NCBI GenBank assembly: GCA_030039655.1
Contig: JASHVC010000528.1
Coordinates: 1 to 12,537, forward strand
Origin: Xanthobacteraceae bacterium
Lineage (GTDB): Bacteria > Pseudomonadota > Alphaproteobacteria > Rhizobiales > Xanthobacteraceae
Direction: 5' to 3'
Length of the DNA stretch: 12,537 bases
The translations under genes and the position numbers were made by a program. Below, in pieces: positions 1 through 7,329 of this stretch; position 1 is the stretch's first letter; every line of letters begins with the position of its first letter. The notes beneath the pieces were generated by a model. It made no database searches. It had not been told where the DNA came from and saw only the letters and a list, made by a program, of their open reading frames with translations.

Positions 1-914
1 TCGGCCATCTTGTCATAGACTGCGTCCGACACATCGCCATTGAAGCCGAACAGCTTCAACTTGGCGACCAGATAATCGTAGGCCTCGGCCGAGTCCTTCG
101 GATCCTGTTTGGCGCGCTTCACCAGAATGTCGATGGCCCGTTGTCTGTTGGCCGGGTCGTAGAGCCAGCGCACGCCGCGTTTGTAGTCGCGCGCGAAAGC
201 GACCAGCGCTTCCCGGTTCGCCGCCGCCCAGGCGTCATTCGCTCCCCAGACGGTGAAGGGAATCCCCTCGGTGAATGGCTTGGTGTCGCCGAGATTGGAA
301 AGGCCGGCCTCGATCGCCTTAAAGTACGTCGGAGGATTAAGGATCGCGGCATCGACGGCGCCGGCGGCGAGCGCGGCGAAGCGGTCACCCGCCGCCTTGG
401 CGTAAACAAAGTCCACGTCGCTTGTCTTCAATCCGGCGGAGGCGAGAAACGGCTTGATGTAGATGAGCGTGATGTCGTTCGGCCCGCCGATGCTAACCAG
501 TTTGCCCTTGAGGTCGGCAATCGTCTTGACGGCCGGCTTAGCGAACACCGCATACGGAGAGCCGACGAAATCGCTGAGCACGATCTTGAGCGGTGCGCCC
601 TGCAGCGCGGCGCGGGCAAAATCCGGGTAGCCGCTGTGGGCGATATTGAGCGAGCCGGCCGCGACCTGCTGCGCGCCGCCGCCGCCTACGGTGACCAGTT
701 CGAGATCGATGCCGTTCTGTTTCAGCCAGCCGAACTCCTCGGCGATGTATTGCGGCCATTGCGGCGGCCCGTGCGCCACCATCCCAGCGACAATCTTGGT
801 CTCTGCCTGCGCGCGGCGGCCGGCCAAAAACGTCGCCACGAATGCAGGCCCCGCGAGAATGAACCGGCGCCGCGGCAAACCGTATCGGCGGTGGCCCAAT
901 AAAGCCCCCTGCAT
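1..914 (-). CDS. ABC transporter substrate-binding protein, NMT1/SsuA-like, C-terminus cut by window edge
   Basis: The frame is open from an ATG at 914 to the window edge, giving 304 visible residues with no stop, so perhaps 20-40 residues are missing. The start follows GGAG at a 6-base spacing. The N-terminus has an RRRFIL twin-arginine-like motif (residues 15-20), a hydrophobic stretch and an AQA|ET cleavage site near residue 37, which predicts Tat export to the periplasm. The mature part reads as a type 2 periplasmic binding protein: a glycine patch GGGGAQQVAAGSLNIAHSG where NMT1/TauA/SsuA proteins contact ligand, then DLKGKLVSIGGPND, then AAGAVDAAILNPPTY. Such proteins capture nitrate, sulfonates, pyrimidine precursors or aromatic acids for an ABC importer. 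No permease or ATPase is visible here. It lies 50 bp downstream of the HlyD-type gene on the same strand and could share its transcript. The family call is firm; the ligand is unknown. Confidence 0.85.
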   Translation of the reverse strand, partial: MQGALLGHRRYGLPRRRFILAGPAFVATFLAGRRAQAETKIVAGMVAHGPPQWPQYIAEEFGWLKQNGIDLELVTVGGGGAQQVAAGSLNIAHSGYPDFARAALQGAPLKIVLSDFVGSPYAVFAKPAVKTIADLKGKLVSIGGPNDITLIYIKPFLASAGLKTSDVDFVYAKAAGDRFAALAAGAVDAAILNPPTYFKAIEAGLSNLGDTKPFTEGIPFTVWGANDAWAAANREALVAFARDYKRGVRWLYDPANRQRAIDILVKRAKQDPKDSAEAYDYLVAKLKLFGFNGDVSDAVYDKMA

Positions 915-964
915 GAATGACTCCGTCTGGATTTTCTCCCGCGTCGAAATGAGCGGGACCCGGG

Positions 965-2044
965 CTAGCTCTTTGACGGACACGCGTCGAAGCGGACGGT
1001 GACCGGCAGGCCGATCGGCAGCGTCGGCGCACCGCGATCGACAGTCAAGACAACTCCCACGACATCTTTGGAACGACCATCCGCGGACGTTGTGGCGTTG
1101 GTGGGTCCCGGCGTTGCGAGGCTTCGCGGGCTGACCGCAGGGCTGATCGAGGAGACTTGAGCTTGGATCGCCGCATTTGGAAATGTCTCAGCAGCGATGC
1201 TGGCACGCTGTTGCACGCACACATGGGTTAGGTCGCGCAAGTCCACCTCGGCACGCACGCGCGTCTGGCCGTCTGGAACGACGTGCAGCAGCGGCTGCGG
1301 CACCGCCAGACTCAAAAACTGACCCTGACTGACAAGCACATCAAGCACGACGCCATCGACTGGCGCATGCACCGAACATTGGTCAAACCGCGCGCGGCTG
1401 CCCTCAAGATCGGCGACCGCGGCATCGCGCAGCGCTTTGGCTTCGCGGACGTCTTCTTCGCGCGCTCCGGCGCGCAGTAGCGCGAGCCGCGCGCGGGCCT
1501 CCTCGAGTTGCGCCGCCGCGATCCGAGCGTCGCGCTGAACTTCAAGAACACGAGCGGTGGTGACAGTGACGCCCTCCTGCAACGCCTCGGTGCGTTGCAG
1601 TGTCTTTTGCGCCTCATCGAGACGCGCTTGCGAATATCCGAGCACGGCCTCGCCCACTGCAATCTCATCAGGTCGCGAGCCATTACGGAAGCGATCATAG
1701 GTCGCCTGCGCCGCCGCCAAATGCGCCTCGCGCGTGTGCACGTCGGCCTCGAGCGACCGACAATCGAGCTTGACCAGAACCTGTCCGGCTTGAACGCGGT
1801 TCCCCTCGCGCACCAGAACCTCGCCGATGATGCCGCTCGCCGCCACACCGATCGACATCGGCGCGCCCGCGCCCTCAACGCGCCCCGGTGCCGTGAAGCT
1901 AGAACTCTGGCCCAGCATCTGTGAGGGAACAACAAAGCTCGCGAGCAAAAGGCCCGCACTCAGCATCTTGATACCACCCGCCGCCCTGTTCGGCCGCCAT
2001 CGCATCGCCCTGAACTCCAGAACGCGCCCCAAACGCCGGCGCAT
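965..2044 (-). CDS. HlyD-family membrane fusion / periplasmic adaptor protein
   Basis: This 359-residue protein has the usual adaptor layout. A basic N-terminus and hydrophobic segment (about residues 27-46) act as membrane anchor or signal. A first lipoyl half follows (about 63-94, ending VQAGQVLVKLDC). A long alanine/arginine/glutamate-rich helical hairpin spans about 95-222, and a second lipoyl half about 223-246 (SVHAPVDGVVLDVLVSQGQ). The C-terminal beta-barrel region ends with LPIGLPVTVRF. The related motifs NGSRPDEI (121-128) and RAGAREEDV (191-199) sit symmetrically on the two hairpin arms, as in YbhG/DevB-type adaptors. These proteins bridge an inner-membrane ABC, MFS or RND exporter to an outer-membrane channel, but no pump or TolC-like gene is nearby. 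The ATG at 2044 has AGAGG 4 bases upstream; later in-frame ATGs at 2005 and 1966 are alternatives. The gene diverges from the small gene at 2217. Confidence 0.87.
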   Translation of the reverse strand: MRRRLGRVLEFRAMRWRPNRAAGGIKMLSAGLLLASFVVPSQMLGQSSSFTAPGRVEGAGAPMSIGVAASGIIGEVLVREGNRVQAGQVLVKLDCRSLEADVHTREAHLAAAQATYDRFRNGSRPDEIAVGEAVLGYSQARLDEAQKTLQRTEALQEGVTVTTARVLEVQRDARIAAAQLEEARARLALLRAGAREEDVREAKALRDAAVADLEGSRARFDQCSVHAPVDGVVLDVLVSQGQFLSLAVPQPLLHVVPDGQTRVRAEVDLRDLTHVCVQQRASIAAETFPNAAIQAQVSSISPAVSPRSLATPGPTNATTSADGRSKDVVGVVLTVDRGAPTLPIGLPVTVRFDACPSKS

Positions 2045-2216
2045 TATGCCTCTCGGTCACCCCCAAAATGTAGTGATATCGCCGTTTTGTGCTGTCGGCA
2101 ATTCAAATGAAATCGGGCCGATGGATTTTTTCTTTATGGAACAAGAGACTGTCCCAGTTTTGACTCAGATCGCTGCAAAGATTCGCGCTTCTTCCCAGCA
2201 AGCGGCGGGAGGGACG

Positions 2217-2438
2217 ATGAGTACGTTTGCTGATTTGGTTGAACTCGCGCGCATTTGCATGCGGCAGGCGCGCATCGCCCGAAGCCCCGAGGTCGCGGAC
2301 GTCTTGCGGCAGATGGCTGAGGAGTATCAGGAGAAAGCGACCAGTCTCGAAGACAGCGAAGTTCCTGATATCGACGAGCGGCTCTTGGACGAAGAGCAGC
2401 TCCTGGACGAAGAGCGGAGCGCAACGGTGCGCCGCTGA
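2217..2438 (+). CDS. small hypothetical protein with C-terminal acidic tandem repeat
   Basis: This 73-residue protein begins MSTFADLVELARICMRQAR. It is predicted to be mostly alpha-helical and soluble, with no signal peptide or membrane segment. The middle (VADVLRQMAEEYQEKA) resembles small uncharacterised proteins I associate with bradyrhizobia; that resemblance is from memory, and no function is known to me. The start at 2217 is chosen because GGGAGGG lies 3-5 bases upstream. In-frame ATGs at 2121 and 2136 would give 105 or 100 residues but have no convincing ribosome binding site. The C-terminus contains LLDEEQ LLDEER, encoded by an 18-base tandem duplication. The gene stands alone: it diverges from the HlyD gene and converges on degP. 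The protein call rests on the ribosome binding site, coding-like composition and family resemblance. Confidence 0.66.
   Translation: MSTFADLVELARICMRQARIARSPEVADVLRQMAEEYQEKATSLEDSEVPDIDERLLDEEQLLDEERSATVRR
2381..2416 (+). repeat. 18-bp tandem duplication inside the small gene
   Basis: Two adjacent 18-base units (2381-2398 and 2399-2416) differ at only two positions, unit positions 5 and 18. They encode a doubled LLDEE block near the C-terminus of the small protein. The unit length is a multiple of three, so the frame is kept. Confidence 0.85.
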
Positions 2439-2460
2439 TTCCAGGATCAAAACTGTCTGG

Positions 2461-2506
2461 AAAAAACTTCGAGCTCAGTGCATCGACCTGCGATGCACTG
2501 AGCTCG
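2461..2506 (-). terminator. probable Rho-independent terminator of degP
   Basis: A perfect 16-bp inverted repeat (2470-2485 and 2491-2506) surrounds a 5-base loop. Read on the minus strand, the stem is followed after three bases by six consecutive T (complement of 2461-2466), which fits an intrinsic terminator for transcripts from degP, whose stop codon is about 130 bp upstream. On the plus strand no T-tract follows, so it would be a weaker terminator for the convergent small gene. Confidence 0.72.
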
Positions 2507-2541
2507 GAAGAGCGATTCATTTGTTTGATGAGCAGCCGAGA

Positions 2542-2577
2542 TGGGGACGGGCTCGACTAAGCCCGTCCCCACGGGCT
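2542..2577. repeat. overlapping inverted repeats able to form two exclusive hairpins
   Basis: A perfect 12-bp inverted repeat (2542-2553 with 2560-2571, loop of 6) shares its right arm with a second 7-bp inverted repeat (2560-2566 with 2571-2577, loop of 4). The motif ACGGGCT occurs at 2547-2553 and 2571-2577, with its complement AGCCCGT between them, so only one hairpin can form at a time. The element lies between the convergent small gene and degP. No T-run adjoins it. It could be a transcript-end stabiliser, a second terminator stem, or a copy of a dispersed palindromic element; the sequence alone does not decide. Confidence 0.6.
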
Positions 2578-2634
2578 GGCTCGCTCACGCGTGCCTGGAG
2601 ACGACGACACGAGTGCCGGGCGCAACCGCATTCG

Positions 2635-4188
2635 TTAGGCGTCGCCGAGCGGCACCGCGACAAAGTGCGTGGCGTCGCCTGCCTTCACCCGCATCAGTAC
2701 GTCGTGCTTGCCTTGCGCCTGCGCTTCACGCAGCGCCTGCGCAATGTCGTTGGCGTTGGCGACGGCCTTGCCGCTCACGCTGAGTATGACGTTGCCGGTC
2801 TGGAAGCCGGCCTCAGCGGCAGGCCCGTTCGGATCGACGGCAGTTACCACGACGCCGTTCTGTCCCGCACCCACGGCCGCAGCGGGGGCTACGGTCAGCC
2901 CGAGGTGCGGAACGCCGTGGCTCGGCGCATCCGTTGCGGGGGCAGCGTCAGCGCGTTGCTGGTCCGGCATTTGCGCCAGCGTGACCGCCACGGTCGTGGC
3001 TTCACCCTGACGTAGGATGTCGAGCTTCACTGAAGCATTCGGCGCCAGCGTCCCAATCGTGCGAGCGAGATCGCGCGCGTCCTTCACCGGCGTGCCGTTG
3101 ACGGCGGTGATAACGTCGCCAGCCTGCACGCCAGCCCTCGCCGCCGGGCTGCCGTCTTGGGCGCTATCGACAATGGCGCCTTCGGCCTTCTTCAAACCAA
3201 GGCTGTTGGCGATGCCCGTGGTCACCGGCTGGATCTGCACGCCCAGCCAGCCGCGAGTCACGTGGCCGCTGTCCTTGAGCTGAGCGATGACGCGCTTGGC
3301 AGTGTCGGCCGGAATATCGAAGCCGATACCCACCGAGCCACCGGAGGGCGAGAAGATCGCGGTGTTGATGCCGATCACTTTGCCCTCGACGTCGAACGCC
3401 GGTCCACCGGAATTGCCCTTGTTAATGGGCGCGTCGATCTGGATATAATCGTCATACGGGCCGGAACCGATATCGCGGCTGCTGGCCGAAACAATGCCGG
3501 CCGTCACCGTCCCGCCGAGCCCGAACGGATTGCCGACCGCAATCACCCAGTCGCCGACTTGCGGCGCGTGGTCGGCGAACTGCACGAACGGGAAGTCACC
3601 CTTGCCGTCGACCTTGATCAGGGCGAGATCGGTCTTCGGATCGGTGCCGACAACTCGCGCTTTGTAGCTAGTGCCGTCCGCAGTCGTCACTTCGACGGAG
3701 TTGGCGTGATCGACGACGTGATTATTGGTCACCGCATAGCCGTCAGCCGAGATAAAGAAGCCCGAGCCTTGGCCGATGACGGTCTGGCGCGGCGCAGGAC
3801 GTTGACCTTCCCGTCCTTGACCCTGGCCGAACTGTTGGAAGAACTTCTCCATGGGCGAGCCAGGCGCAAACGGAATGGCTTGGTCGTTGTCTTCGTCGTC
3901 TCCGCGCATCGCCGTGGGCTGAGCACTGCCATTGATCTTCACGCGGACCGAGATGACGGCCGGTTTCACCTTAGAGACGATTTCGGCGAAGCCGGGCGGA
4001 TGGGCTAGCGTCGTGGTCTCAGCCGCATGGGCGGCCGGCGCACCGAAGTTCAAACTTGACGATTGGTAGAAGCCGGGACCGGCAACAAGCAGGTAGGCGC
4101 CAAGGGCGGCGACGGATGCCAGCAACGCAACGCGGCGGGCGCGCAACGCCCGTGGTTTGGATGAATCTGAGGGGTTCTCTCGAGTCAT
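2635..4188 (-). CDS. degP: DegP/HtrA-type periplasmic serine endoprotease (Do family)
   Basis: This 517-residue protein degrades or refolds misfolded envelope proteins. The N-terminus is long and basic with a hydrophobic stretch (about residues 19-38) and an alanine-rich possible cleavage site near 52-56 (AAHAAE), predicting periplasmic export or membrane anchoring. The trypsin-like domain has the full catalytic triad: His157 in TNNHVVDHA, Asp187 in PKTDLALIKV and Ser260 in NKGNSGGPAF. A variable glycine/glutamine-rich loop (about 97-135) precedes it. Two PDZ domains follow, at about 310-405 (GWLGVQIQ, GDVITAVNGTPV) and 425-512 (HLGLTVAP, GNVILSVSGKAV). Length and layout are normal for the family. 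The ATG at 4188 is preferred because GGAG lies 8 bases upstream; an in-frame ATG at 4251 would add 21 residues unlike a signal sequence. It follows the ThDP enzyme gene after 216 bp and is probably transcribed on its own. Confidence 0.96.
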   Translation of the reverse strand: MTRENPSDSSKPRALRARRVALLASVAALGAYLLVAGPGFYQSSSLNFGAPAAHAAETTTLAHPPGFAEIVSKVKPAVISVRVKINGSAQPTAMRGDDEDNDQAIPFAPGSPMEKFFQQFGQGQGREGQRPAPRQTVIGQGSGFFISADGYAVTNNHVVDHANSVEVTTADGTSYKARVVGTDPKTDLALIKVDGKGDFPFVQFADHAPQVGDWVIAVGNPFGLGGTVTAGIVSASSRDIGSGPYDDYIQIDAPINKGNSGGPAFDVEGKVIGINTAIFSPSGGSVGIGFDIPADTAKRVIAQLKDSGHVTRGWLGVQIQPVTTGIANSLGLKKAEGAIVDSAQDGSPAARAGVQAGDVITAVNGTPVKDARDLARTIGTLAPNASVKLDILRQGEATTVAVTLAQMPDQQRADAAPATDAPSHGVPHLGLTVAPAAAVGAGQNGVVVTAVDPNGPAAEAGFQTGNVILSVSGKAVANANDIAQALREAQAQGKHDVLMRVKAGDATHFVAVPLGDA

Positions 4189-4404
4189 GATTAAATCTCC
4201 ATCGATGAACGGATGAACGACCGACGGCCGTTGTTCTCTACAAATGGGCAAGTCGGCTTACGGCAGCGTGGCGGCGATATTAATTCTTGGAAAGTATTAC
4301 AGCACTGTCATGCTCGGCACAGGCGAGCACGCTGGCGATCACGGCAAATTCTTCAGCAGGGCTACCTCCTGGTCACGCTCCACGTTCGGGGTGCATGACT
4401 GCGC
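4189..4404. other. intergenic region upstream of degP
   Basis: This gap separates the stop of the ThDP enzyme gene from the degP start and should hold the degP promoter. An AT-rich patch at about 4277-4302 contains TAATAC and TTAATA on the minus strand, either of which could be a -10 element, but I find no matching -35 at proper spacing. There is no GGAAC-type EcfG site and no CIRCE element. No convincing small gene or strong terminator is present. Confidence 0.4.
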
Positions 4405-6195
4405 TTACTTCACCGGCGCGGCGTCAGGAATAAAGCGCTCGCCGAAAACCGGTTGCTTGTAGGGCGTCGGCGGCAACTGCCACGCACCGGTCGAGGGCGG
4501 GCGCACCTCGGCGTCCACGTGCACATCGAGCAAATAGGGCTTGTTGGACCTCACCGCGTGCTCGAGCGCGCCACGGAAATCCTGCGATTTGGTGACTGTC
4601 ACCGCATCGACGCCGGAAGCCTTGGCCCATGCGGCGAAATCCGGATTGAACGGTTTCTTGTTGGCACCTTGATGGAACATAGTGCCGTACTCGCGGCCGC
4701 CAAACAGGCCGAGTTGAATGTCGCGGATAGAAACCCAGCCAAAATTATTCCAAACAACCCAGACCACCGGTATGTTGTACTCGACGGCGGTGCAGAGAAC
4801 GTGCGGCACCATGGTAAAGCAACCATCGCCGGTGACCGCGACCACCGGCCGATCGGGCGCCGCGAGCTTGGCGCCAAGCGCGCCGGCGGCACCGAAGCCC
4901 ATACCGGAAAAGCCCCAGGAGTTGAGCATGGATTGCGGTTTGCGCGCGTTCCAGAACTGCATGTACCAGTTGTGGCTCACGCCGACGTCGCAGCAGATGA
5001 TGCCGTCGGGCGGCAGCACCGCCTGGCAGTCGGCGACAACGCGCTCAGGCCGCAGCGGCGAGGTGTGCATTTCAAAATTCGGCGCCACAAATTTCTGCCA
5101 CTCAGCGCGCCATACGGCGATATCGGCAATCCATTCTTTGGTGGAGGCTTTCGTGTCGCGACGATCGATTTCGGCCAGAAGCTGGCGCAAGAACGTGCGT
5201 GCGTCCGCCAGAATGGGGAGATCGGGCGGATAATTGCGGCCGAGTTCTTCCGTGTCGACATCGACATGGATAAGTTTGGTGTGGGGAAAATTCCACGAGA
5301 AGCCAGGCAGCCACGACGACGCCGAGCGATCGTCAAAGCGCGCACCGATGGCGATGACCAAATCGGCGCGGCGGCCGGCTTCGTTTGCCGGATACGCGCC
5401 GTTGCGGCCGATGAAGCCCAGCGACAGCGGATCGGTCATATCGAGGCAGCCCATGCCGTTGGGCGAAGAGATCACCGGGATCGCGAGCTTCTTGGCGAAC
5501 TCGGTGAGTTCGCGGCTCGCCTCCGACAGGGTCACGCCGTGGCCGATGAAGAGGACTGGCCGCTGCGCGCCGCCGATCATCTCCATGGCCCGGGAAATCT
5601 CCTCGGGTGAAGCCCCTCCCCGCTGCGTATTCAGCGGCGCCGCCGGCGGCGGCATTTCAACGTCATCTTCTTCCTGGAAGACGTTAAACGGCACGTCGAT
5701 GTTCACCGGCCCCGGCCGGCCCGACAGCATCGCAGTCATGGCCTGACGCAGTGCCAGCGGCAGCATGTCGACTCGGGTCGGCTGGAAGCTGCGCTTTACC
5801 ACCGGACGGACGATATTCACGAAGTCGGCCTGGTAGTGACGGTTGATCTCCTGAAATGGGCTGCGATTGAACTGCTGCGTCGGCACGTTGGCGGTGATGG
5901 CGAGCATCGCCGAAGAATCGGTCAGCGCGCAGGCAAGCGGCATGATGATGTTGCAGGAACCCGGCCCGCACGAGGTGAGCGTCGCCACCGGCTTGTGGCG
6001 CACACGGAAATAAGCGTCGGCCATGTGGGCGGCGACCTGCTCGTGGCGCGGCGAGATAAGCGTAATGCGGTCGCGCGCCTGGTAAAGCGGGTCGAGCATG
6101 CCGACATTGCCGTGGCCGCAAATGCCGAACACATAAGGAATGTCGTTCTTGATCAGATATTCTGTGATCAGCTCGGCGCCCTTCATGCGTGACAT
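4405..6195 (-). CDS. thiamine diphosphate-dependent enzyme, acetolactate synthase large-subunit-like
   Basis: This 596-residue protein has the three-domain layout of the acetolactate synthase / 2-oxo acid decarboxylase family. The N-terminal pyrimidine-binding domain carries the conserved glutamate (Glu52 in SPRHEQVAAHMADAY), which activates the cofactor. The central domain (about 200-345) includes GARFDDR (284-290), as in acetolactate synthases. The C-terminal domain has the ThDP/Mg motif GDG (456-458) followed by NN (483-484). The family performs decarboxylation or carboligation of 2-oxo acids. Biosynthetic acetolactate synthase is less likely because no regulatory small subunit is adjacent and the gene is paired with a transporter. 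Benzoylformate-decarboxylase-like, glyoxylate-carboligase-like and other uses remain open. The ATG at 6195 has AGGAG 9 bases upstream; the next ATG, 9 bases in, is a lesser alternative. It starts 16 bp after the BASS permease gene, so the two form an operon. The protein is soluble and cytoplasmic. Confidence 0.9.
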   Translation of the reverse strand: MSRMKGAELITEYLIKNDIPYVFGICGHGNVGMLDPLYQARDRITLISPRHEQVAAHMADAYFRVRHKPVATLTSCGPGSCNIIMPLACALTDSSAMLAITANVPTQQFNRSPFQEINRHYQADFVNIVRPVVKRSFQPTRVDMLPLALRQAMTAMLSGRPGPVNIDVPFNVFQEEDDVEMPPPAAPLNTQRGGASPEEISRAMEMIGGAQRPVLFIGHGVTLSEASRELTEFAKKLAIPVISSPNGMGCLDMTDPLSLGFIGRNGAYPANEAGRRADLVIAIGARFDDRSASSWLPGFSWNFPHTKLIHVDVDTEELGRNYPPDLPILADARTFLRQLLAEIDRRDTKASTKEWIADIAVWRAEWQKFVAPNFEMHTSPLRPERVVADCQAVLPPDGIICCDVGVSHNWYMQFWNARKPQSMLNSWGFSGMGFGAAGALGAKLAAPDRPVVAVTGDGCFTMVPHVLCTAVEYNIPVVWVVWNNFGWVSIRDIQLGLFGGREYGTMFHQGANKKPFNPDFAAWAKASGVDAVTVTKSQDFRGALEHAVRSNKPYLLDVHVDAEVRPPSTGAWQLPPTPYKQPVFGERFIPDAAPVK

Positions 6196-6211
6196 CGATA
6201 TTTGCTCCTGT

Positions 6212-7177
6212 CTAAGCCGTCTTCGGCCGCGCGATCGGTCTCAACAGCTGCGGCGTGGTGTAGATTGGAAACTGGCTGAGCGCGACATAGAGCCAAGTCG
6301 TTGCCGGCAGCGCGCCTCCCGTCGCCGCCAGCATCAGCCCCAAATTGCGTTGGGCCACCATCAACCCGAGCGCCAACGCGCGCTCCCTGCCGAGCCCCCG
6401 GAAGATCAGCACAGTCGAGCCCAGAAATGCAAAGAACACCGCAAAAGCCAAGACCAGGATGGCGCTGACTTTCCAGGGATCGGCCAAGAAACTGCCGGCG
6501 ACGGTGCCCATCACCGCAGTGACGAAGACCAGCAAGAGCAGGATATTGACGCCGTCGATCGGCTCCCGCTCCCGCTCGATGGCGGTGACCCCAGCAATCC
6601 GGCGGATCACGGCGCCCACGATCAGCGCGCCGGCCAGGATCGCGAACAATTTCGCGCCAAGCGCCAGCGGCGATAGCGTCAACTCGGAGCCAAAGAATGC
6701 GTAGGCGAAGGCTGGTGCGGTGAACGGCACCAGGGCGGTGCCGGTCACTAGCGTTATGAGAACGAGCGTGGCGTCGAGACCCATCAAGGCAGCGACCGCC
6801 GGCGCCGCCATCATCGGCGACGTTACTGCCTGCAGCATGATGCCGAGAAACAGATCCGGCGCATGCCGGTCGAGCGCCGCAGCGGTAGAGAGAATGCCGA
6901 CAACACACGGCACCGCCAGCGTGGACCAGACCGTTGCCGCCACCACGATCCACGGCCGCCGCAAATACATGCGCAGCGCCGCGAGATCGACGCGCATGAA
7001 CGAAACGCAGAGCAGCAGGAACACCGCAGCCGTGACAAAGGGTTTTAGCAACGCGCCAAGCGGAGGCACCGCGATCCCGATGAACACCAACGCGGCGAGC
7101 GCGCGAGTGCCTTGCCGCCCGAGCCAAGCGAGAGCGCGGATTGGGGCGTTCAAGCCGTTCAGCGAAACCGAAGACAT
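6212..7177 (-). CDS. bile acid:sodium symporter (BASS)-like membrane transporter
   Basis: This 321-residue protein is almost wholly hydrophobic, with about eight to ten predicted membrane segments and short polar loops. Two features recall the BASS/ACR3 fold: the broken-helix stretch QAVTSPMMAAPAVAALMG (116-133) and, in the second repeat, VAQRNLGLMLA (274-284), similar to the asparagine-containing crossover helix that binds sodium and substrate. Bacterial BASS proteins carry bile acids, pantoate, 2-keto acids, sulfur-containing acids or other organic anions. The ATG at 7177 is chosen because the preceding open frame to 7300 is arginine-rich and unlike a membrane protein start. The ribosome binding site is modest (AAGG about 10 bases upstream). 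It is first in an operon with the ThDP enzyme, so substrate import for that enzyme, or product export, is the natural guess. Direction and substrate cannot be read from the sequence. Confidence 0.8.
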   Translation of the reverse strand: MSSVSLNGLNAPIRALAWLGRQGTRALAALVFIGIAVPPLGALLKPFVTAAVFLLLCVSFMRVDLAALRMYLRRPWIVVAATVWSTLAVPCVVGILSTAAALDRHAPDLFLGIMLQAVTSPMMAAPAVAALMGLDATLVLITLVTGTALVPFTAPAFAYAFFGSELTLSPLALGAKLFAILAGALIVGAVIRRIAGVTAIEREREPIDGVNILLLLVFVTAVMGTVAGSFLADPWKVSAILVLAFAVFFAFLGSTVLIFRGLGRERALALGLMVAQRNLGLMLAATGGALPATTWLYVALSQFPIYTTPQLLRPIARPKTA

Positions 7178-7329
7178 GGCGGCCCTTATGCGGCATTCGC
7201 GGCTTAGGTGCAAAGCCACTGCCCTGCCCGAGGGGCGTTGGGCGCGAAACCGCGCCTTGGATACGCGAGACACCGAGCTTATTGTGCAAAGGGCGTCCAA
7301 GAATCGTATTGAAAGCCGAGGAAATTCTT
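7178..7329. promoter_or_regulatory. divergent promoter region between BASS operon and TctC-like gene
   Basis: These 152 bp lie between two divergently transcribed genes and must contain both promoters. Visible elements are a 6-bp inverted repeat GGCGCG-aaac-CGCGCC (7241-7256) and a direct repeat of GTGCAAAG at 7208-7215 and 7284-7291. They are possible operator sites, but no regulator gene is in the window and no clear -35/-10 pair is seen. Confidence 0.4.

Noticed and set aside
141..902. Plus-strand open frame of 253 codons
   Set aside because: It is antisense to the substrate-binding protein that reads through on the minus strand from 914 to the edge.
2138..2159. GGAAC followed by GTT, resembling an EcfG general-stress promoter
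   Set aside because: Only 14 bases separate the two elements, too short for the usual spacing.
1827..2216. Upstream extension of the small gene to an ATG at 1827
   Set aside because: It overlaps the HlyD gene antisense, while the strong ribosome binding site supports the start at 2217.
3157..4008. Plus-strand open frame of 283 codons
   Set aside because: It is a shadow of degP, whose catalytic motifs on the minus strand are unmistakable.
4311..4329. 6-bp inverted repeat TGCTCG/CGAGCA as a terminator for the ThDP enzyme gene
   Set aside because: The stem is short and no T-run follows on the minus strand.
4453..5610. Long plus-strand open frame of 385 codons
   Set aside because: It is antisense to the ThDP enzyme, its product matches no family I know, and long antisense frames are expected at this GC content.
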